Positions 1 to 8,420 of a DNA stretch of 64,000 nt are shown piece after piece (position 1 is the first letter of the stretch; the number at the start of each line of letters is the position of its first letter). A program made the position numbers and the translations under genes. Source of the DNA: Streptomyces asiaticus (lineage in GTDB: Bacteria; Actinomycetota; Actinomycetes; Streptomycetales; Streptomycetaceae); the NCBI RefSeq assembly GCF_018138715.1, contig NZ_JAGSHX010000006.1, forward strand, positions 5,084,001-5,148,000, in the 5' to 3' direction. The notes under the pieces are model-generated. The model was not told the origin of the DNA and ran no database searches. It worked only from the letters and a program-made list of their open reading frames with translations.

Positions 1-240
1 GTGGGCCGGGGCAAGCCCGCCCCGGATCTGTTTCTCCACGCGGCCGAGCGCATGGGCGTGGCGCCCGAGCGCTGTGCCGTCGTCGAGGACAGCCCGCTCG
101 GGGTCCAGGCCGCCCAGGCGGCCGGGATGGATGTGTACGGCTACACGGCCATGACACCCGCCGCCAAACTCGCCGCGGCCCGGGGCCTCTTCATGGAGAT
201 GGCCGAACTGCGAGGGCTGCTCACCTCTACCCACAGGTAG
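1..240 (+). CDS. HAD-family hydrolase, C-terminal fragment (cut by window start)
   Basis: Only the last 79 residues are visible; the GTG at position 1 is an internal valine codon, not a start. The piece carries the late half of a beta-phosphoglucomutase-like HAD fold: the conserved Lys in RGKPAPD followed by the acidic motif VVEDSPLG that binds Mg2+, then the AAGM segment. These enzymes are cytosolic sugar-phosphate phosphatases or mutases; the substrate cannot be told from this fragment. It ends in TAG 25 bp before the MFS transporter start, so the two could be co-transcribed. Confidence 0.85.
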   Translation: MGRGKPAPDLFLHAAERMGVAPERCAVVEDSPLGVQAAQAAGMDVYGYTAMTPAAKLAAARGLFMEMAELRGLLTSTHR

Positions 241-264
241 CCCGGGGCCGTACGCTCCACGGGC

Positions 265-1509
265 ATGACGGATTCGCGTCCGAGCCGCCGGCTCCGGCAA
301 GGCCGGGCCTCATTGGCCATCAGCTTCTTCGTCCAGGGCGCGATCTTCGCTCTGCTGGTGACGCGCATCCCCGCGCTCCAGGACCGGTACGGGATATCCG
401 ATGGGCTGCTGCCCCTCTTCCTGGCCGCCGTGCCGATCCTCGCCGGGGTGGGCAGCGTCTCCACCGAGCATCTCGTCAAGCGGATGCGTCCGGGGCTGGT
501 CCTCCGCGTGGTGCAGCCCATCGTCTCCCTCGCCCTGCTGTCCGCCGGATCGGGGACGACGGTGTGGCAGCTCGCCGTGGCGCTCGCGGTGTTCGGGCTG
601 ACGGTCGGGGCGCTCGACGCGTCGATGAACATGCTCGGGGTGAGCCTCCAGCGCGCGTACGGGCGCAGCATCATGCTCGGGTTCCACGGCGCGTACAGCC
701 TGGGCGGGATCGCCGGGGCCTCGCTCGCCTGGGTGGGGGCGCACTGGGATCTGCCGCTGCCCACGCTCTACGCGCCGCTGGTGGCCGTCCTGGTGCCCGT
801 CGCGCTGATCGCCGGCCGCTGGTACGTCGACCACCGGGGTGACCACCGGGGCGAGCACCGGGTCGACCACCGGGGCGGCGAGCCGACCGAAGTGGTGCGG
901 GACGGGACCACCGTGAGCATGCGGGCGCTGCTGCCGCTCTGTCTCGTCATGGCCTTCGCCTACATCGGCGACTCCACCGTCTCCAACTGGAGCGCCAAGT
1001 ACCTGGAGGACGTGCTGCACAGTTCCGAGCAGCTGGCCACGGTCCCGTACAACGTCTACATGGTCACCACGCTCCTCGGCCGGTCCTTCGGCGACCTCGG
1101 GGTGCGGCGCTTCGGCGCGGTCACCGTGGTCCGGGCCGGGGCGCTGCTCGCGGGCGGCGGCTTCGCGGTGGTCGCGGCGGCGCCCAGCGCCTGGGTGGGG
1201 ATGGCCGGGTTCACGCTGCTGGGACTGGGGTTGTGCGTGCTGGTGCCGCAGACCTTCGCAGCCGCGGGACGGCTCTTCCCCGGGGCGTCCGACGCCGCCG
1301 TCGCGCGCCTCAACATCTTCAACTACGTGGGCTTCCTCATCGGCTCCCCGCTCGTCGGCGCGCTGGGCGGGGCGTGGAACTACCGTGCGGCGATGCTGGT
1401 GCCGATGGCGCTCGTGCTGATGACGATCCGGTATGCGAGGTCGTTCAGCCCTGTACCAGCCGGATACGGTGACGGGCATGAGCGGCCGCGCACAGTTGAT
1501 GTGGGATGA
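265..1509 (+). CDS. MFS transporter
   Basis: A 414-residue integral membrane protein with about twelve hydrophobic helices in two halves, as in major facilitator superfamily permeases. The loop between the halves (residues about 188-210) is made of short HRG repeats encoded by a roughly 12-bp tandem repeat near 830-880, which suggests replication slippage in a tolerant cytoplasmic loop. ATG at 265 is chosen because it begins a basic N-terminus followed directly by the first helix. The substrate is unknown; the family includes sugar and drug exporters. The 3' end overlaps the start of the acuC-like gene by 32 bp, so translation of the two is probably coupled. Confidence 0.85.
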   Translation: MTDSRPSRRLRQGRASLAISFFVQGAIFALLVTRIPALQDRYGISDGLLPLFLAAVPILAGVGSVSTEHLVKRMRPGLVLRVVQPIVSLALLSAGSGTTVWQLAVALAVFGLTVGALDASMNMLGVSLQRAYGRSIMLGFHGAYSLGGIAGASLAWVGAHWDLPLPTLYAPLVAVLVPVALIAGRWYVDHRGDHRGEHRVDHRGGEPTEVVRDGTTVSMRALLPLCLVMAFAYIGDSTVSNWSAKYLEDVLHSSEQLATVPYNVYMVTTLLGRSFGDLGVRRFGAVTVVRAGALLAGGGFAVVAAAPSAWVGMAGFTLLGLGLCVLVPQTFAAAGRLFPGASDAAVARLNIFNYVGFLIGSPLVGALGGAWNYRAAMLVPMALVLMTIRYARSFSPVPAGYGDGHERPRTVDVG

Positions 1510-2650
1510 GGAAGTAACCGGATACGACTTCGGCGCCGGGCATCCGATGGACCCGGTGCGGTTGGCGCTGACCATGGGATTGGTGCAGGCGTACGGGCTG
1601 GACCGGGCGGTCCGGGTGGTGGCCGCCAAGCCGGCCGGGGAGTCGACGCTGCGCCTGGTCCACGGGCAGGAGTACATCGAGGCGGTACGGCGCGCCTCGG
1701 CCGCCCCGGAGGCGGCGGACGGCTCGTACGGCCTCGGGACGATCGACGATCCGGCCTTCGCGGGGATGCACGAGGCATCCGCGCTGATTGCCGGGCAGTC
1801 GGTGGGCGCGGCCGAGGACGTCTGGCGCGGGGAGGCGCTGCACGCGGTGAACTTCGCGGGCGGGCTGCACCACGCGATGCCCCGGGGCGCGTCCGGGTTC
1901 TGCATCTACAACGACGCTGCGCTGGCGATCGCGCGGCTGCTGGAGCTGGGGGCCGAGCGGGTCGCGTACGTGGATGTGGACGTCCACCACGGGGACGGGG
2001 TGCAGGCGGCGTTCTGGGACGATCCGCGGGTGCTGACGATCTCGCTGCACGAGCACCCCCGGACGCTGTTCCCGCAGACCGGCTGGCCGGAGGAGGCGGG
2101 CGGGGAGGGCGCCGAGGGCTCGGCGGTCAATCTGGCGCTGCCGGCCGGGACCTCGGACGCGGGCTGGCTGCGGGCCTTCCACGCGGTGGTGCCGGAGCTG
2201 CTGGCGGCGTTCCGCCCGCAGGTGCTGGTGACCCAGCATGGCGCGGACACCCATGTCGAGGACCCGCTGGCCCACTTGGCGGTGACCGTCGACGCGCAGC
2301 GGGCGGTCGCCGAGAGCTGTCACCGGCTGGCGCACGAGCACGCGGACGGTCGCTGGGTGGCGCTCGGGGGCGGCGGCTACGCGGTGGTGGACGTGGTGCC
2401 GCGGTCCTGGACGCATCTGGTCGCGATCGCGGCGGGGCGGCCGGTGGAGGCCACTACGCCGGTGCCGGAGGAGTGGCGGCAGGAGGTGTACCGGCGGACG
2501 CGGATGGACGCGCCGCGGCGGATGACGGACGGGCGGGAGCCGGACTGGCAGGACTTCCACGAGGCCGGGTACGACCCCGCGGACCGGCTGGACCAGGCGA
2601 TTCTGGCGACGCGGCGGGCGGTCTTCCCGCACCATGGGCTGCTGCCGTAA
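1478..2650 (+). CDS. AcuC-type acetoin utilization / histone-deacetylase-like protein
   Basis: A 390-residue zinc-dependent deacetylase of the arginase/deacetylase fold. Visible active-site motifs are GGLHHA (catalytic His pair), DVDVHHGDG (zinc Asp and His) and GADTH (second zinc Asp), in the order expected for class I/II HDAC relatives. AcuC removes acetyl groups from acetyl-CoA synthetase in Bacillus, and Streptomyces homologues are thought to act on acetylated lysines of metabolic enzymes. The ATG at 1478 (residues MSGRAQL) is preferred; an upstream GTG at 1433 lies deeper in the transporter gene. The start lies inside the MFS gene, implying one transcript. No acetoin genes are adjacent, so the substrate is inferred from family only. 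Confidence 0.85.
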   Translation: MSGRAQLMWDEEVTGYDFGAGHPMDPVRLALTMGLVQAYGLDRAVRVVAAKPAGESTLRLVHGQEYIEAVRRASAAPEAADGSYGLGTIDDPAFAGMHEASALIAGQSVGAAEDVWRGEALHAVNFAGGLHHAMPRGASGFCIYNDAALAIARLLELGAERVAYVDVDVHHGDGVQAAFWDDPRVLTISLHEHPRTLFPQTGWPEEAGGEGAEGSAVNLALPAGTSDAGWLRAFHAVVPELLAAFRPQVLVTQHGADTHVEDPLAHLAVTVDAQRAVAESCHRLAHEHADGRWVALGGGGYAVVDVVPRSWTHLVAIAAGRPVEATTPVPEEWRQEVYRRTRMDAPRRMTDGREPDWQDFHEAGYDPADRLDQAILATRRAVFPHHGLLP

Positions 2651-2699
2651 GACCCGTGGCACGGCCCGTGCACCGACCGCGGCTCGGGGGTGTCCAGGG

Positions 2700-2905
2700 G
2701 ACGGGGACGCCTGCGGCGGGCTGTTCCCCTCCCCGCCCCTTCCCACAACTGGGGCTCCGCCCCAGGCCCCGGATCGGGGTTTCGGCCCAGGCCCCGGACG
2801 GGGCTTCGCTCCAAGCCCCGAAACCGCGGGACGCAACCCGGGGCCGCCCCAGGCCCCGAACCGGGACTCCGCCCCAGACCCCGGGGTCCAGGGGCGAGGC
2901 CCTTG
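2700..2905. repeat. GC-rich palindromic intergenic repeats
   Basis: The 352-bp gap after the deacetylase holds no convincing gene. It contains several degenerate copies of a GGGGCTCCGCCCC-like palindrome joined to AGGCCCCGG, repeated at about 25-30 bp spacing. Such arrays are common between Streptomyces genes and can fold into hairpins in either direction. One or more copies could act as terminator for the deacetylase transcript. Confidence 0.6.
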
Positions 2906-3002
2906 CCGCGCGTCGGACAACCCGTAGCGGCCGTTACGCCAACCGTGGGGTCTGACCCCGTATCCGGGCGGCAGACGGGGTGGGTCCGCCAGCATCGGTG
3001 GT

Positions 3003-3818
3003 GTGTTGAGTACCGCGGCGCTGCGCGCGCATCTGCTGGCGGCGCGGCTCGCCGGGCCCGTGGCCACGAGCCGGGAGGAGAGCCTGCGCCGCTATCGGCT
3101 CTTCGCGGCCCGGGACCCCCGGGTGCTGCTCGGGCTGGAGCCCGATTACGACTGGTCCTTTATGGAATTGCTCGGCCTGATGAGCGAGAAATGCGGGGTT
3201 TCGGTCGACCCGGCCAATGTTTCGGGGCCGGATGTGATCGATCCGGAGCTGACGATCGCCGCGCTGAACGCCTTCGCGGACCGGCTGCGCGGGGCCGCCC
3301 GGGACCGGGTCCCGGTGCTCCTCGGCACCGGCCATCCCCACCGTCTCCTCGGCTTCTACGCCGCGTTGGCGTCGGCGCTCTCGGCGGCGGGCTGCCGTGT
3401 CCTCACACCCGCAGAGGGTAGATGTATCGACATAACGACGCGGTTCGGCGTACGTACCCACCGGCTCGCCTACGTACGAGGTGTCGCGATGGTGCGGGCG
3501 CCCGGCGCTCGCCCGACCGCGAGTGAGCCGGGCGCCCACAGCCATTCGCCGCTCCCGGTTCGGGTCGCCCTCGGCTGTGCCGCGGAGTCCGGCGGGCCCC
3601 TGCCGGGGCTGGTCATCGGGGACCACGGATGGGTCTGCGGAGCAGGTCAGCTGGGCTTTGAGGCCATGGGCCCGGGTGACACGGACGACCCCGCACTGTT
3701 CGTCGGGGAGGCCGAGGGGCGGGTGTCCGTCGCCGTTCCGCTTGATGACGGTGTGCGGTCTGGTTACTACCGGCCGATTACTCGCTATGTACTCAATCGA
3801 GCGTGTCTGTCACAGTAG
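3003..3818 (+). CDS. Conserved phosphatase-like protein of unknown function
   Basis: A 271-residue soluble protein without signal peptide or membrane helix. I recognise it as a conserved Streptomyces family that is often labelled 'phosphatase', but I see no standard HAD or PTP catalytic motif. Notable segments are LLGTGHPHRL near the middle and VIGDHGWVCGAGQLGFE towards the C-terminus, both rich in His/Asp/Gly and likely functional. The start is GTG at 3003 (another GTG lies two bases earlier in a different frame). No good ribosome site is visible, so the message may be leaderless. It stands upstream of bdtA in the same direction, 129 bp away. Confidence 0.7.
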   Translation: MLSTAALRAHLLAARLAGPVATSREESLRRYRLFAARDPRVLLGLEPDYDWSFMELLGLMSEKCGVSVDPANVSGPDVIDPELTIAALNAFADRLRGAARDRVPVLLGTGHPHRLLGFYAALASALSAAGCRVLTPAEGRCIDITTRFGVRTHRLAYVRGVAMVRAPGARPTASEPGAHSHSPLPVRVALGCAAESGGPLPGLVIGDHGWVCGAGQLGFEAMGPGDTDDPALFVGEAEGRVSVAVPLDDGVRSGYYRPITRYVLNRACLSQ

Positions 3819-3947
3819 GCGTCCGATCGCTACTCCTCTTCCCCACTTGCATCACCCGCCCCTAACCTGGGGTGGAGCGCGCATGCGACAAGGAGTCACC
3901 GGAGGGGAAGCCGGTGCCCGACATGTGCGGAAGGTTCAGGTGTTGTC

Positions 3948-4157
3948 ATGGCTGCTGGCGAACGGCCTCTGAACGAGGTTCAGTTTCTGACCGTGGCGGA
4001 AGTCGCCTCGGTGATGCGAGTGTCCAAGATGACCGTGTACCGCTTGGTGCACAGTGGTCATCTGCCGGCGATCCGGGTGGGCAGGTCTTTCCGGGTCCCA
4101 GAGCAAGCGGTTCATGAATACCTCCGCGAATCGTATGTGGGGGTGGAGTCCGCCTAG
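3948..4157 (+). CDS. bdtA: BldC-like MerR-type helix-turn-helix regulator (BdtA family)
   Basis: A 69-residue protein that is almost only a winged helix-turn-helix: LTVAEVASVMRVSKMTVYRL is followed by the wing and VGRSFRVPEQAVHEYL. This is the excisionase/MerR-type fold of BldC, a small developmental regulator that binds direct repeats. By its place beside the bS22 gene, epimerase, acyltransferase and bldN it matches the BldC paralogue BdtA (SCO3328 in S. coelicolor, named from memory). ATG 3948 has a weak AGGT ribosome site. The roughly 130-bp leader before it contains a CACCGG/CCGGTG stem shortly upstream of the start that could affect translation. Confidence 0.85.
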   Translation: MAAGERPLNEVQFLTVAEVASVMRVSKMTVYRLVHSGHLPAIRVGRSFRVPEQAVHEYLRESYVGVESA

Positions 4158-4285
4158 GCCGTTTCCGGGCCCGGGGAGGACCCTCGGATTACGTGGTTCG
4201 CTCGGCGCCGGGTAGGCTGGCCCGATGTAGGTCGTGTGGGCTCGGACGCCCCGCACCGAGTGAATCGAAGTGAGCGAGGGTAGTC

Positions 4286-4384
4286 GTGGGCTCTGTTATC
4301 AAGAAGCGGCGCAAGCGGATGGCGAAGAAGAAGCACCGCAAGCTGCTCAAGCGCACGCGCGTCCAGCGTCGCAACAAGAAGTAA
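4286..4384 (+). CDS. Small basic ribosomal protein bS22 (AURKAIP1/COX24 domain)
   Basis: A 32-residue protein, nearly all Lys and Arg (for example [19 protein letters not shown]), with the universally conserved pattern of the AURKAIP1/COX24 domain. In actinobacteria it is a component of the small ribosomal subunit (bS22) near the decoding region. The start is GTG 4286 preceded by GAGGG. A TAGGCT -10-like hexamer lies near 4211, giving it a probable promoter of its own. A strong hairpin follows directly. Confidence 0.9.
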   Translation: MGSVIKKRRKRMAKKKHRKLLKRTRVQRRNKK

Positions 4385-4407
4385 GCAAGCGACGCTGTGT
4401 TCGTCCC

Positions 4408-4438
4408 GCAGCCCTTCCACCACCGGTGGGAGGGCTGC
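4408..4438 (+). terminator. Rho-independent-type hairpin after bS22 gene
   Basis: GCAGCCCTTCCACC pairs with GGTGGGAGGGCTGC across a 3-nt loop, with one mismatch. There is no long T-run, which is usual for Streptomyces terminators. It separates the bS22 transcript from the epimerase gene. Confidence 0.75.
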
Positions 4439-4596
4439 GGTGCGTGGGTGGCACCGGCCTGAAGCCACGTTCGCCCCTTCGGCCCCGGCTTAAAACGTCG
4501 CACCGAGCGGCGAGTGGTCATCACAGCGCAAGATCGAGCGGTTACGGTGTTCGGCACAGCCCAGCTCGGACGAGGGTCGGAAGGAAGGCGCTGATC

Positions 4597-5640
4597 TTGG
4601 GAAAGGTCGTGCTCGTCACCGGAGTCGCTCGCCGGCTGGGAGGCCGTTTCGTCCGGCGCATACAGCGCGAACCCGATGTGGAGCGGGTGATCGGCGTGGA
4701 CGCCGTACCGCCCGAACACCACCTCGGCGGCGCCGACTTCGTCCGGGCCGATATCCGTCATCCCACGATCGGGAAACTGCTCGCCGAATACGGCGTCCAC
4801 ACCGTCGTCCACATGGATATCAACGGCACTCCGCTGGGCGCGCGCGGCAATCGCGCCTCGGTCAAGGAGACCAATGTCATCGGCACCATGCAGCTGCTCG
4901 GCGCCTGCCAGAAGGCCCCGTCGGTGCAGCGGCTGGTGGTGAAGTCCAGCACCAATGTGTACGGCTCCGCGCCCCGCGACCCCGCCGTCTTCAGCGAGAC
5001 CACCCCGCCCAAATCCCTCCCCAGCGGCGGCTTCGCCAAGGACACCGTCGAGGTCGAGGGGTATGTCCGCGGTTTCGCCCGGCGCCGCCCCGATGTCGCG
5101 GTGTGCGTGCTGCGCTTCGCCAACATCCTGGGGCCGTGCGCGGACTCCCCGCTCGCCGAGTACTTCGCGCTGCCGGTGCTGCCCACCGTCATCGGCTACG
5201 ACCCGCGGCTCCAGTTCGTCCATGAGAAGGACGCCATCGAGGTGCTGCGGATCGCCGCCTCCGAGCCGCGCCGGTCCACGCTCAACAGCGGCACGTTCAA
5301 CATCGCCGGAGACGGGGTGCTGCTGCTCTCCCAGGCCGCCCGGCGGCTCGGCCGCCCGACCCTGCCGCTGCTGCTGCCCACCCTGCGCTGGGCCCGCACC
5401 GCACTGCGGTCCCTCGGCATCACCGACTTCTCGCCCGAGCAGATCCGGCTGCTCACCCACGGCCGGGTCGTGGCCACCACCCAGATGCGCGAGACCCTGG
5501 GATTCGAACCCGAGCACACCACCGCCGGCGCCCTCGCGGACTATGCGCACAGCCGTGGCCCCGGGCTGCTCCCGCCCGAGACCCTCGCCCGTACCGTCGA
5601 CCGGCTCGCCGCGCTGCTGCCCGCCGGCGCCCAGCCTTAA
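4597..5640 (+). CDS. NAD-dependent epimerase/dehydratase family protein
   Basis: A 347-residue extended SDR protein. The N-terminal nucleotide-binding region reads VLVTGVARRLGGRF, a variant of the TGxxGxxG loop; a typical SDR catalytic Tyr-x3-Lys is not obvious, and the region with KSSTNVYGS supplies Ser and Tyr. TTG 4597 is chosen as start because GGAAGG lies at proper distance and the protein then begins at the first beta strand (MGKVVLVTG). It is followed 14 bp later by an acyltransferase in the same operon. Conserved next to each other in Streptomyces, the pair probably modifies or makes a membrane lipid or glycolipid; that is inference. Confidence 0.8.
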   Translation: MGKVVLVTGVARRLGGRFVRRIQREPDVERVIGVDAVPPEHHLGGADFVRADIRHPTIGKLLAEYGVHTVVHMDINGTPLGARGNRASVKETNVIGTMQLLGACQKAPSVQRLVVKSSTNVYGSAPRDPAVFSETTPPKSLPSGGFAKDTVEVEGYVRGFARRRPDVAVCVLRFANILGPCADSPLAEYFALPVLPTVIGYDPRLQFVHEKDAIEVLRIAASEPRRSTLNSGTFNIAGDGVLLLSQAARRLGRPTLPLLLPTLRWARTALRSLGITDFSPEQIRLLTHGRVVATTQMRETLGFEPEHTTAGALADYAHSRGPGLLPPETLARTVDRLAALLPAGAQP

Positions 5641-5654
5641 GGAGCGCAACCACC

Positions 5655-6701
5655 ATGGCGGACGCCAAGGTCATTCCGTTCGGCGAGGAACCCCGGTCGT
5701 CCCGGAGGAAGGTCCCCCGGCTGGGCCGCGGCGGCCGCTCCCAGGGCTCGCTCAAGCCCGTACCGCAGCAGCGCGACGAGGCGCTCGAGCAGCGCCCCCA
5801 GACGGCGGCCGCGGCCGTGCCGCCCCTGCCGCCCGACCCGCCCAAGCCCGCCCCGGGCAGCGGCGACTGGGAGCGCAAGCTGGCCCACGGGCTGAGCTTT
5901 CTGCGCCGCCGGATCACCGGGGACTACGAGGTCGACGACTTCGGCTACGACCACGATCTGACCGAGCAGGTGCTGATGTCCCTGCTGCGCCCGCTGTCCG
6001 ACAAGTACTTCCGGGTCGAGGTGAAGGGGATCGAGAACATCCCCGACAGCGGCGGCGCGCTCGTCGTCGCCAACCACTCCGGGGTGCTGCCGCTGGACGG
6101 GCTGATGCTCCAGGTCGCCGTGCACGACAACCACCCCGCCAAGCGCCATCTGCGGCTGCTCGCGGCGGACCTGGTCTTCGTGCTGCCGGTCATCAACGAG
6201 CTGGCCCGCAAGGCCGGGCACACCCTCGCCTGCGCCGAGGACGCCCAGCTGCTGCTGGAGCGCGGCGAGGTGGTCGGGGTGATGCCGGAGGGCTTCAAGG
6301 GGATCGGCAAGCCGTTCGCGGAGCGGTACAAGCTCCAGCGCTTCGGGCGGGGCGGCTTCGTCTCGACGGCGCTGCGCGCGGGGGCGCCGATCGTGCCGTG
6401 CTCGATCGTGGGCGCGGAGGAAATCTATCCGATGGTGGGGAACGCGAAGACCCTGGCCCGGCTGCTCGGCATTCCGTACTTCCCGATCACGCCGACCTTC
6501 CCGCTGCTCGGGCCGCTGGGCGCGGTGCCGCTGCCGACGAAGTGGACCATCCAGTTCGGCGAGCCCATCCCCACGGACGGGCATCCGCCGGAGGCGGCGG
6601 ACGACCCGATGCTGATGTTCAACCTGACCGACCAGGTACGAGAAACGATCCAGCACACCCTCTACAAGTTGCTCGTCCAGCGGCGGTCGGTCTTCTTCTG
6701 A
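5655..6701 (+). CDS. 1-acyl-glycerol-3-phosphate acyltransferase-like (PlsC) protein
   Basis: A 348-residue protein with a basic, Pro-rich N-terminal tail of about 75 residues and a PlsC acyltransferase domain. The acceptor motif is NHSGVLPLDG (an HxxxxxxD spacing instead of the classic HX4D), followed by GVMPEGFKGIGKP, the PEG-type glycerophosphate-binding block. Family members transfer acyl groups from acyl-CoA or acyl-ACP to lysophospholipids at the membrane. ATG 5655 has GGAGCG upstream and lies 14 bp after the epimerase stop. The last codons of this gene are duplicated downstream (see the repeat at 6666-6915). Confidence 0.85.
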   Translation: MADAKVIPFGEEPRSSRRKVPRLGRGGRSQGSLKPVPQQRDEALEQRPQTAAAAVPPLPPDPPKPAPGSGDWERKLAHGLSFLRRRITGDYEVDDFGYDHDLTEQVLMSLLRPLSDKYFRVEVKGIENIPDSGGALVVANHSGVLPLDGLMLQVAVHDNHPAKRHLRLLAADLVFVLPVINELARKAGHTLACAEDAQLLLERGEVVGVMPEGFKGIGKPFAERYKLQRFGRGGFVSTALRAGAPIVPCSIVGAEEIYPMVGNAKTLARLLGIPYFPITPTFPLLGPLGAVPLPTKWTIQFGEPIPTDGHPPEAADDPMLMFNLTDQVRETIQHTLYKLLVQRRSVFF

Positions 6702-6915
6702 CGGCTGCCTGGCCGGGGCGGGGAGGGCGGCTCGGCCACCCAGCCCGATGGACGGAGTCCGGCGCAGCCAGCCGAAGCTGGGGAGGCCCTCCAGGGCCGA
6801 GCCATGCGAGGGTGGCCGGAAGAGGGGCCAAGTTGCTCGTCCAGCGGCGGTCGGTGTTCTTCTGACGGCTGCCTGGCCGGGGCGGGGAGGGCGGCTCGGC
6901 CACCCAGCCCGACGG
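6666..6915. repeat. Two direct copies of an ~85-bp segment spanning the acyltransferase stop codon
   Basis: The segment 6666-6751, which covers the last codons (LLVQRRSVFF), the TGA stop and about 50 bp beyond, recurs at 6830-6915 with only one or two base changes. The copies are 164 bp apart. The second copy is no longer joined to a gene. No coding potential is evident in the rest of the gap 6702-6958. Confidence 0.9.
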
Positions 6916-6958
6916 GCAGCTGGTCCGGGGGTGGGCGGTGTGCCCACCCCCGGCATTT

Positions 6959-8203
6959 TCACCGCGTGTCGTCGCCGTCGATGCTCAGGCCCGGCAGCAG
7001 GTCCGGCAGCAGTGGGGGAATCGTGATGTCCGGCTGGGACGGCTTGCTGCCCTGGTCGCCCTTGCCCGGGGACGGGCTGGGGCTCGATCCGCCGCCGAGT
7101 GGCGGGTCCAGCAGATCGCCGGCCCCGCCCACCAGGCCGCCGCTCTGGCTGTGGGTGCTCGCCGAGGACGACGGGTGCGGGCGGGGGGCCGTCTTCTCGT
7201 CCGTGCGGCTGCCGCTCGGGGTGGCCGAGGCGGATGCCGGGCGGTCGTCCGGGTCCGGCCCGCCCGCGCGCTGCGGCGCATGGCCGGTCTGCGGACCGGG
7301 CTGGGCCTGCTGCTCCTTCTTCGTGGGCAGCAACGCCCGCAGCGGACCGACCTCTTGGTCTATGGCGTCGAAGACCGAGCTCACCTCGTCGCCCACGTCC
7401 ATGAGCTGGACCGGCAGCTGCTCGCGCAGCCGGCTCCAGCCGTCGCGGTGGGCCTGGGAGAAGGTGGACAGCTGCTGGATCGGGCCGAGCGAGCCGTCGC
7501 GCTCATAGACCTGGTGCAGCAGCCGGTGGCCTTCGGAGGCGTCATGGCGCATCCCGGCCAGGACCCGGCGGATCTCGCCCAGCGAGTCATGGTCCAGATC
7601 GCCGGTGCGGGTCCGCTCCATCAGGCGGCGCGCCTCGCTCATTCGCGTGGACGCCTGGTCCAGATAGATCCGGCCCCGGTCGGCGTCGCCGTTCGCCATC
7701 TCCAGCTTGAGGTCTTCCATACCGCGCTTGAACCCGTAGAGGGTGTCGCCCGGCAGCGCGTTCGAGCTGGCCGCGGCGACGCCGCCGAACGCGCCCGCCG
7801 CTACGCCGACCGTGAGCCCCCCGGCCGCGAGCCCCTTGGACCAGCGGGAACGGGGGCGGAATCTTGCCACCGGGGGTTTGGCCCGGTGGGCGCCGCTGGG
7901 GCGGCGGCGCTGCTCGGGCACGCGCGGCGCCCCCTCGGCGAAGGCCGCCTCCATGGCGGCGAGCAGCTGCGCCCGCTGGGTGGCGCGGACCTCCGGGTCC
8001 AATGTCGGTGCCGGCAGCTCGCCCAGCCCGCTCGCCAGGGCCAGCAGCCGTCTCCGCTCGGCGCTCTCCGCCGATGGGGAACCTGGCTGTTGCTGCGGCG
8101 TCTCGTCCCGGGCGGCCTGGTGGTTGCTCTCCAGGGCCTCCAGGGCCTCCAGGGCCTTGGCGAAGGCGTTCGCCCGCCGGTGTGCCGATACGTTCGCGAT
8201 CAC
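6959..8203 (-). CDS. rsbN: RsbN, membrane-bound anti-sigma factor for sigma-BldN
   Basis: A 414-residue protein with a cytoplasmic N-terminal part (1-120), one transmembrane helix at about 124-146, and an extracytoplasmic DUF5667-type region beginning ALPGDTLYGFKRGMEDL, then a long Pro/Ser/Gly-rich tail. It lies directly downstream of bldN on the same strand, which fits RsbN, the anti-sigma factor that holds sigma-BldN at the membrane and thereby controls chaplin and rodlin genes and bldM. The start is GTG 8201-8203 with GAGGAGG 8 nt upstream; frames further upstream lack this signal. The C-terminal low-complexity tail is the least conserved part. A BldN-type promoter lies 130 bp upstream, implying a negative feedback loop. 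Confidence 0.92.
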   Translation of the reverse strand: MIANVSAHRRANAFAKALEALEALESNHQAARDETPQQQPGSPSAESAERRRLLALASGLGELPAPTLDPEVRATQRAQLLAAMEAAFAEGAPRVPEQRRRPSGAHRAKPPVARFRPRSRWSKGLAAGGLTVGVAAGAFGGVAAASSNALPGDTLYGFKRGMEDLKLEMANGDADRGRIYLDQASTRMSEARRLMERTRTGDLDHDSLGEIRRVLAGMRHDASEGHRLLHQVYERDGSLGPIQQLSTFSQAHRDGWSRLREQLPVQLMDVGDEVSSVFDAIDQEVGPLRALLPTKKEQQAQPGPQTGHAPQRAGGPDPDDRPASASATPSGSRTDEKTAPRPHPSSSASTHSQSGGLVGGAGDLLDPPLGGGSSPSPSPGKGDQGSKPSQPDITIPPLLPDLLPGLSIDGDDTR

Positions 8204-8333
8204 AGGCGGCACCTCCTCTCGTCGTGACGGTCGACTCCCCAGGACACCCGAGGGTTCCGTGCCATGCGCGCGTCCACCCGATCGAGTGAGTGGATCACTG
8301 GCAGGGTACGACCACAAGGCGCCTGCATCCCCC

Positions 8334-8362
8334 ACAACGAGCGGCGCAGCACCCGGGTTACG
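8334..8362 (-). promoter_or_regulatory. Sigma-BldN-dependent promoter of rsbN
   Basis: Reading the minus strand, CGTAAC (8362-8357) is followed after exactly 17 nt by CGTTGT (8339-8334). The published sigma-BldN consensus, as I recall it, is CGTAAC at -35 and CGTTGA at -10, so only the last base differs. It sits between bldN and rsbN, upstream of rsbN, where a BldN-driven promoter is expected. Confidence 0.8.
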
Positions 8363-8420
8363 CCCTCCCCGAGGGCCCTCCCGGCGGGCGGACGGACCGT
8401 GGCCGGGAGGCTACGGGCGG

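Noticed and set aside
310..1905. Long minus-strand open frame opposite the MFS gene
   Set aside because: A mirror of the real genes' codon bias; no homology is recognised and it has no start signal.
2700..2905. Possible small gene in the GC-rich gap
   Set aside because: Open frames there consist of Pro/Gly/Arg repeats produced by the palindromic DNA, with no ribosome site.
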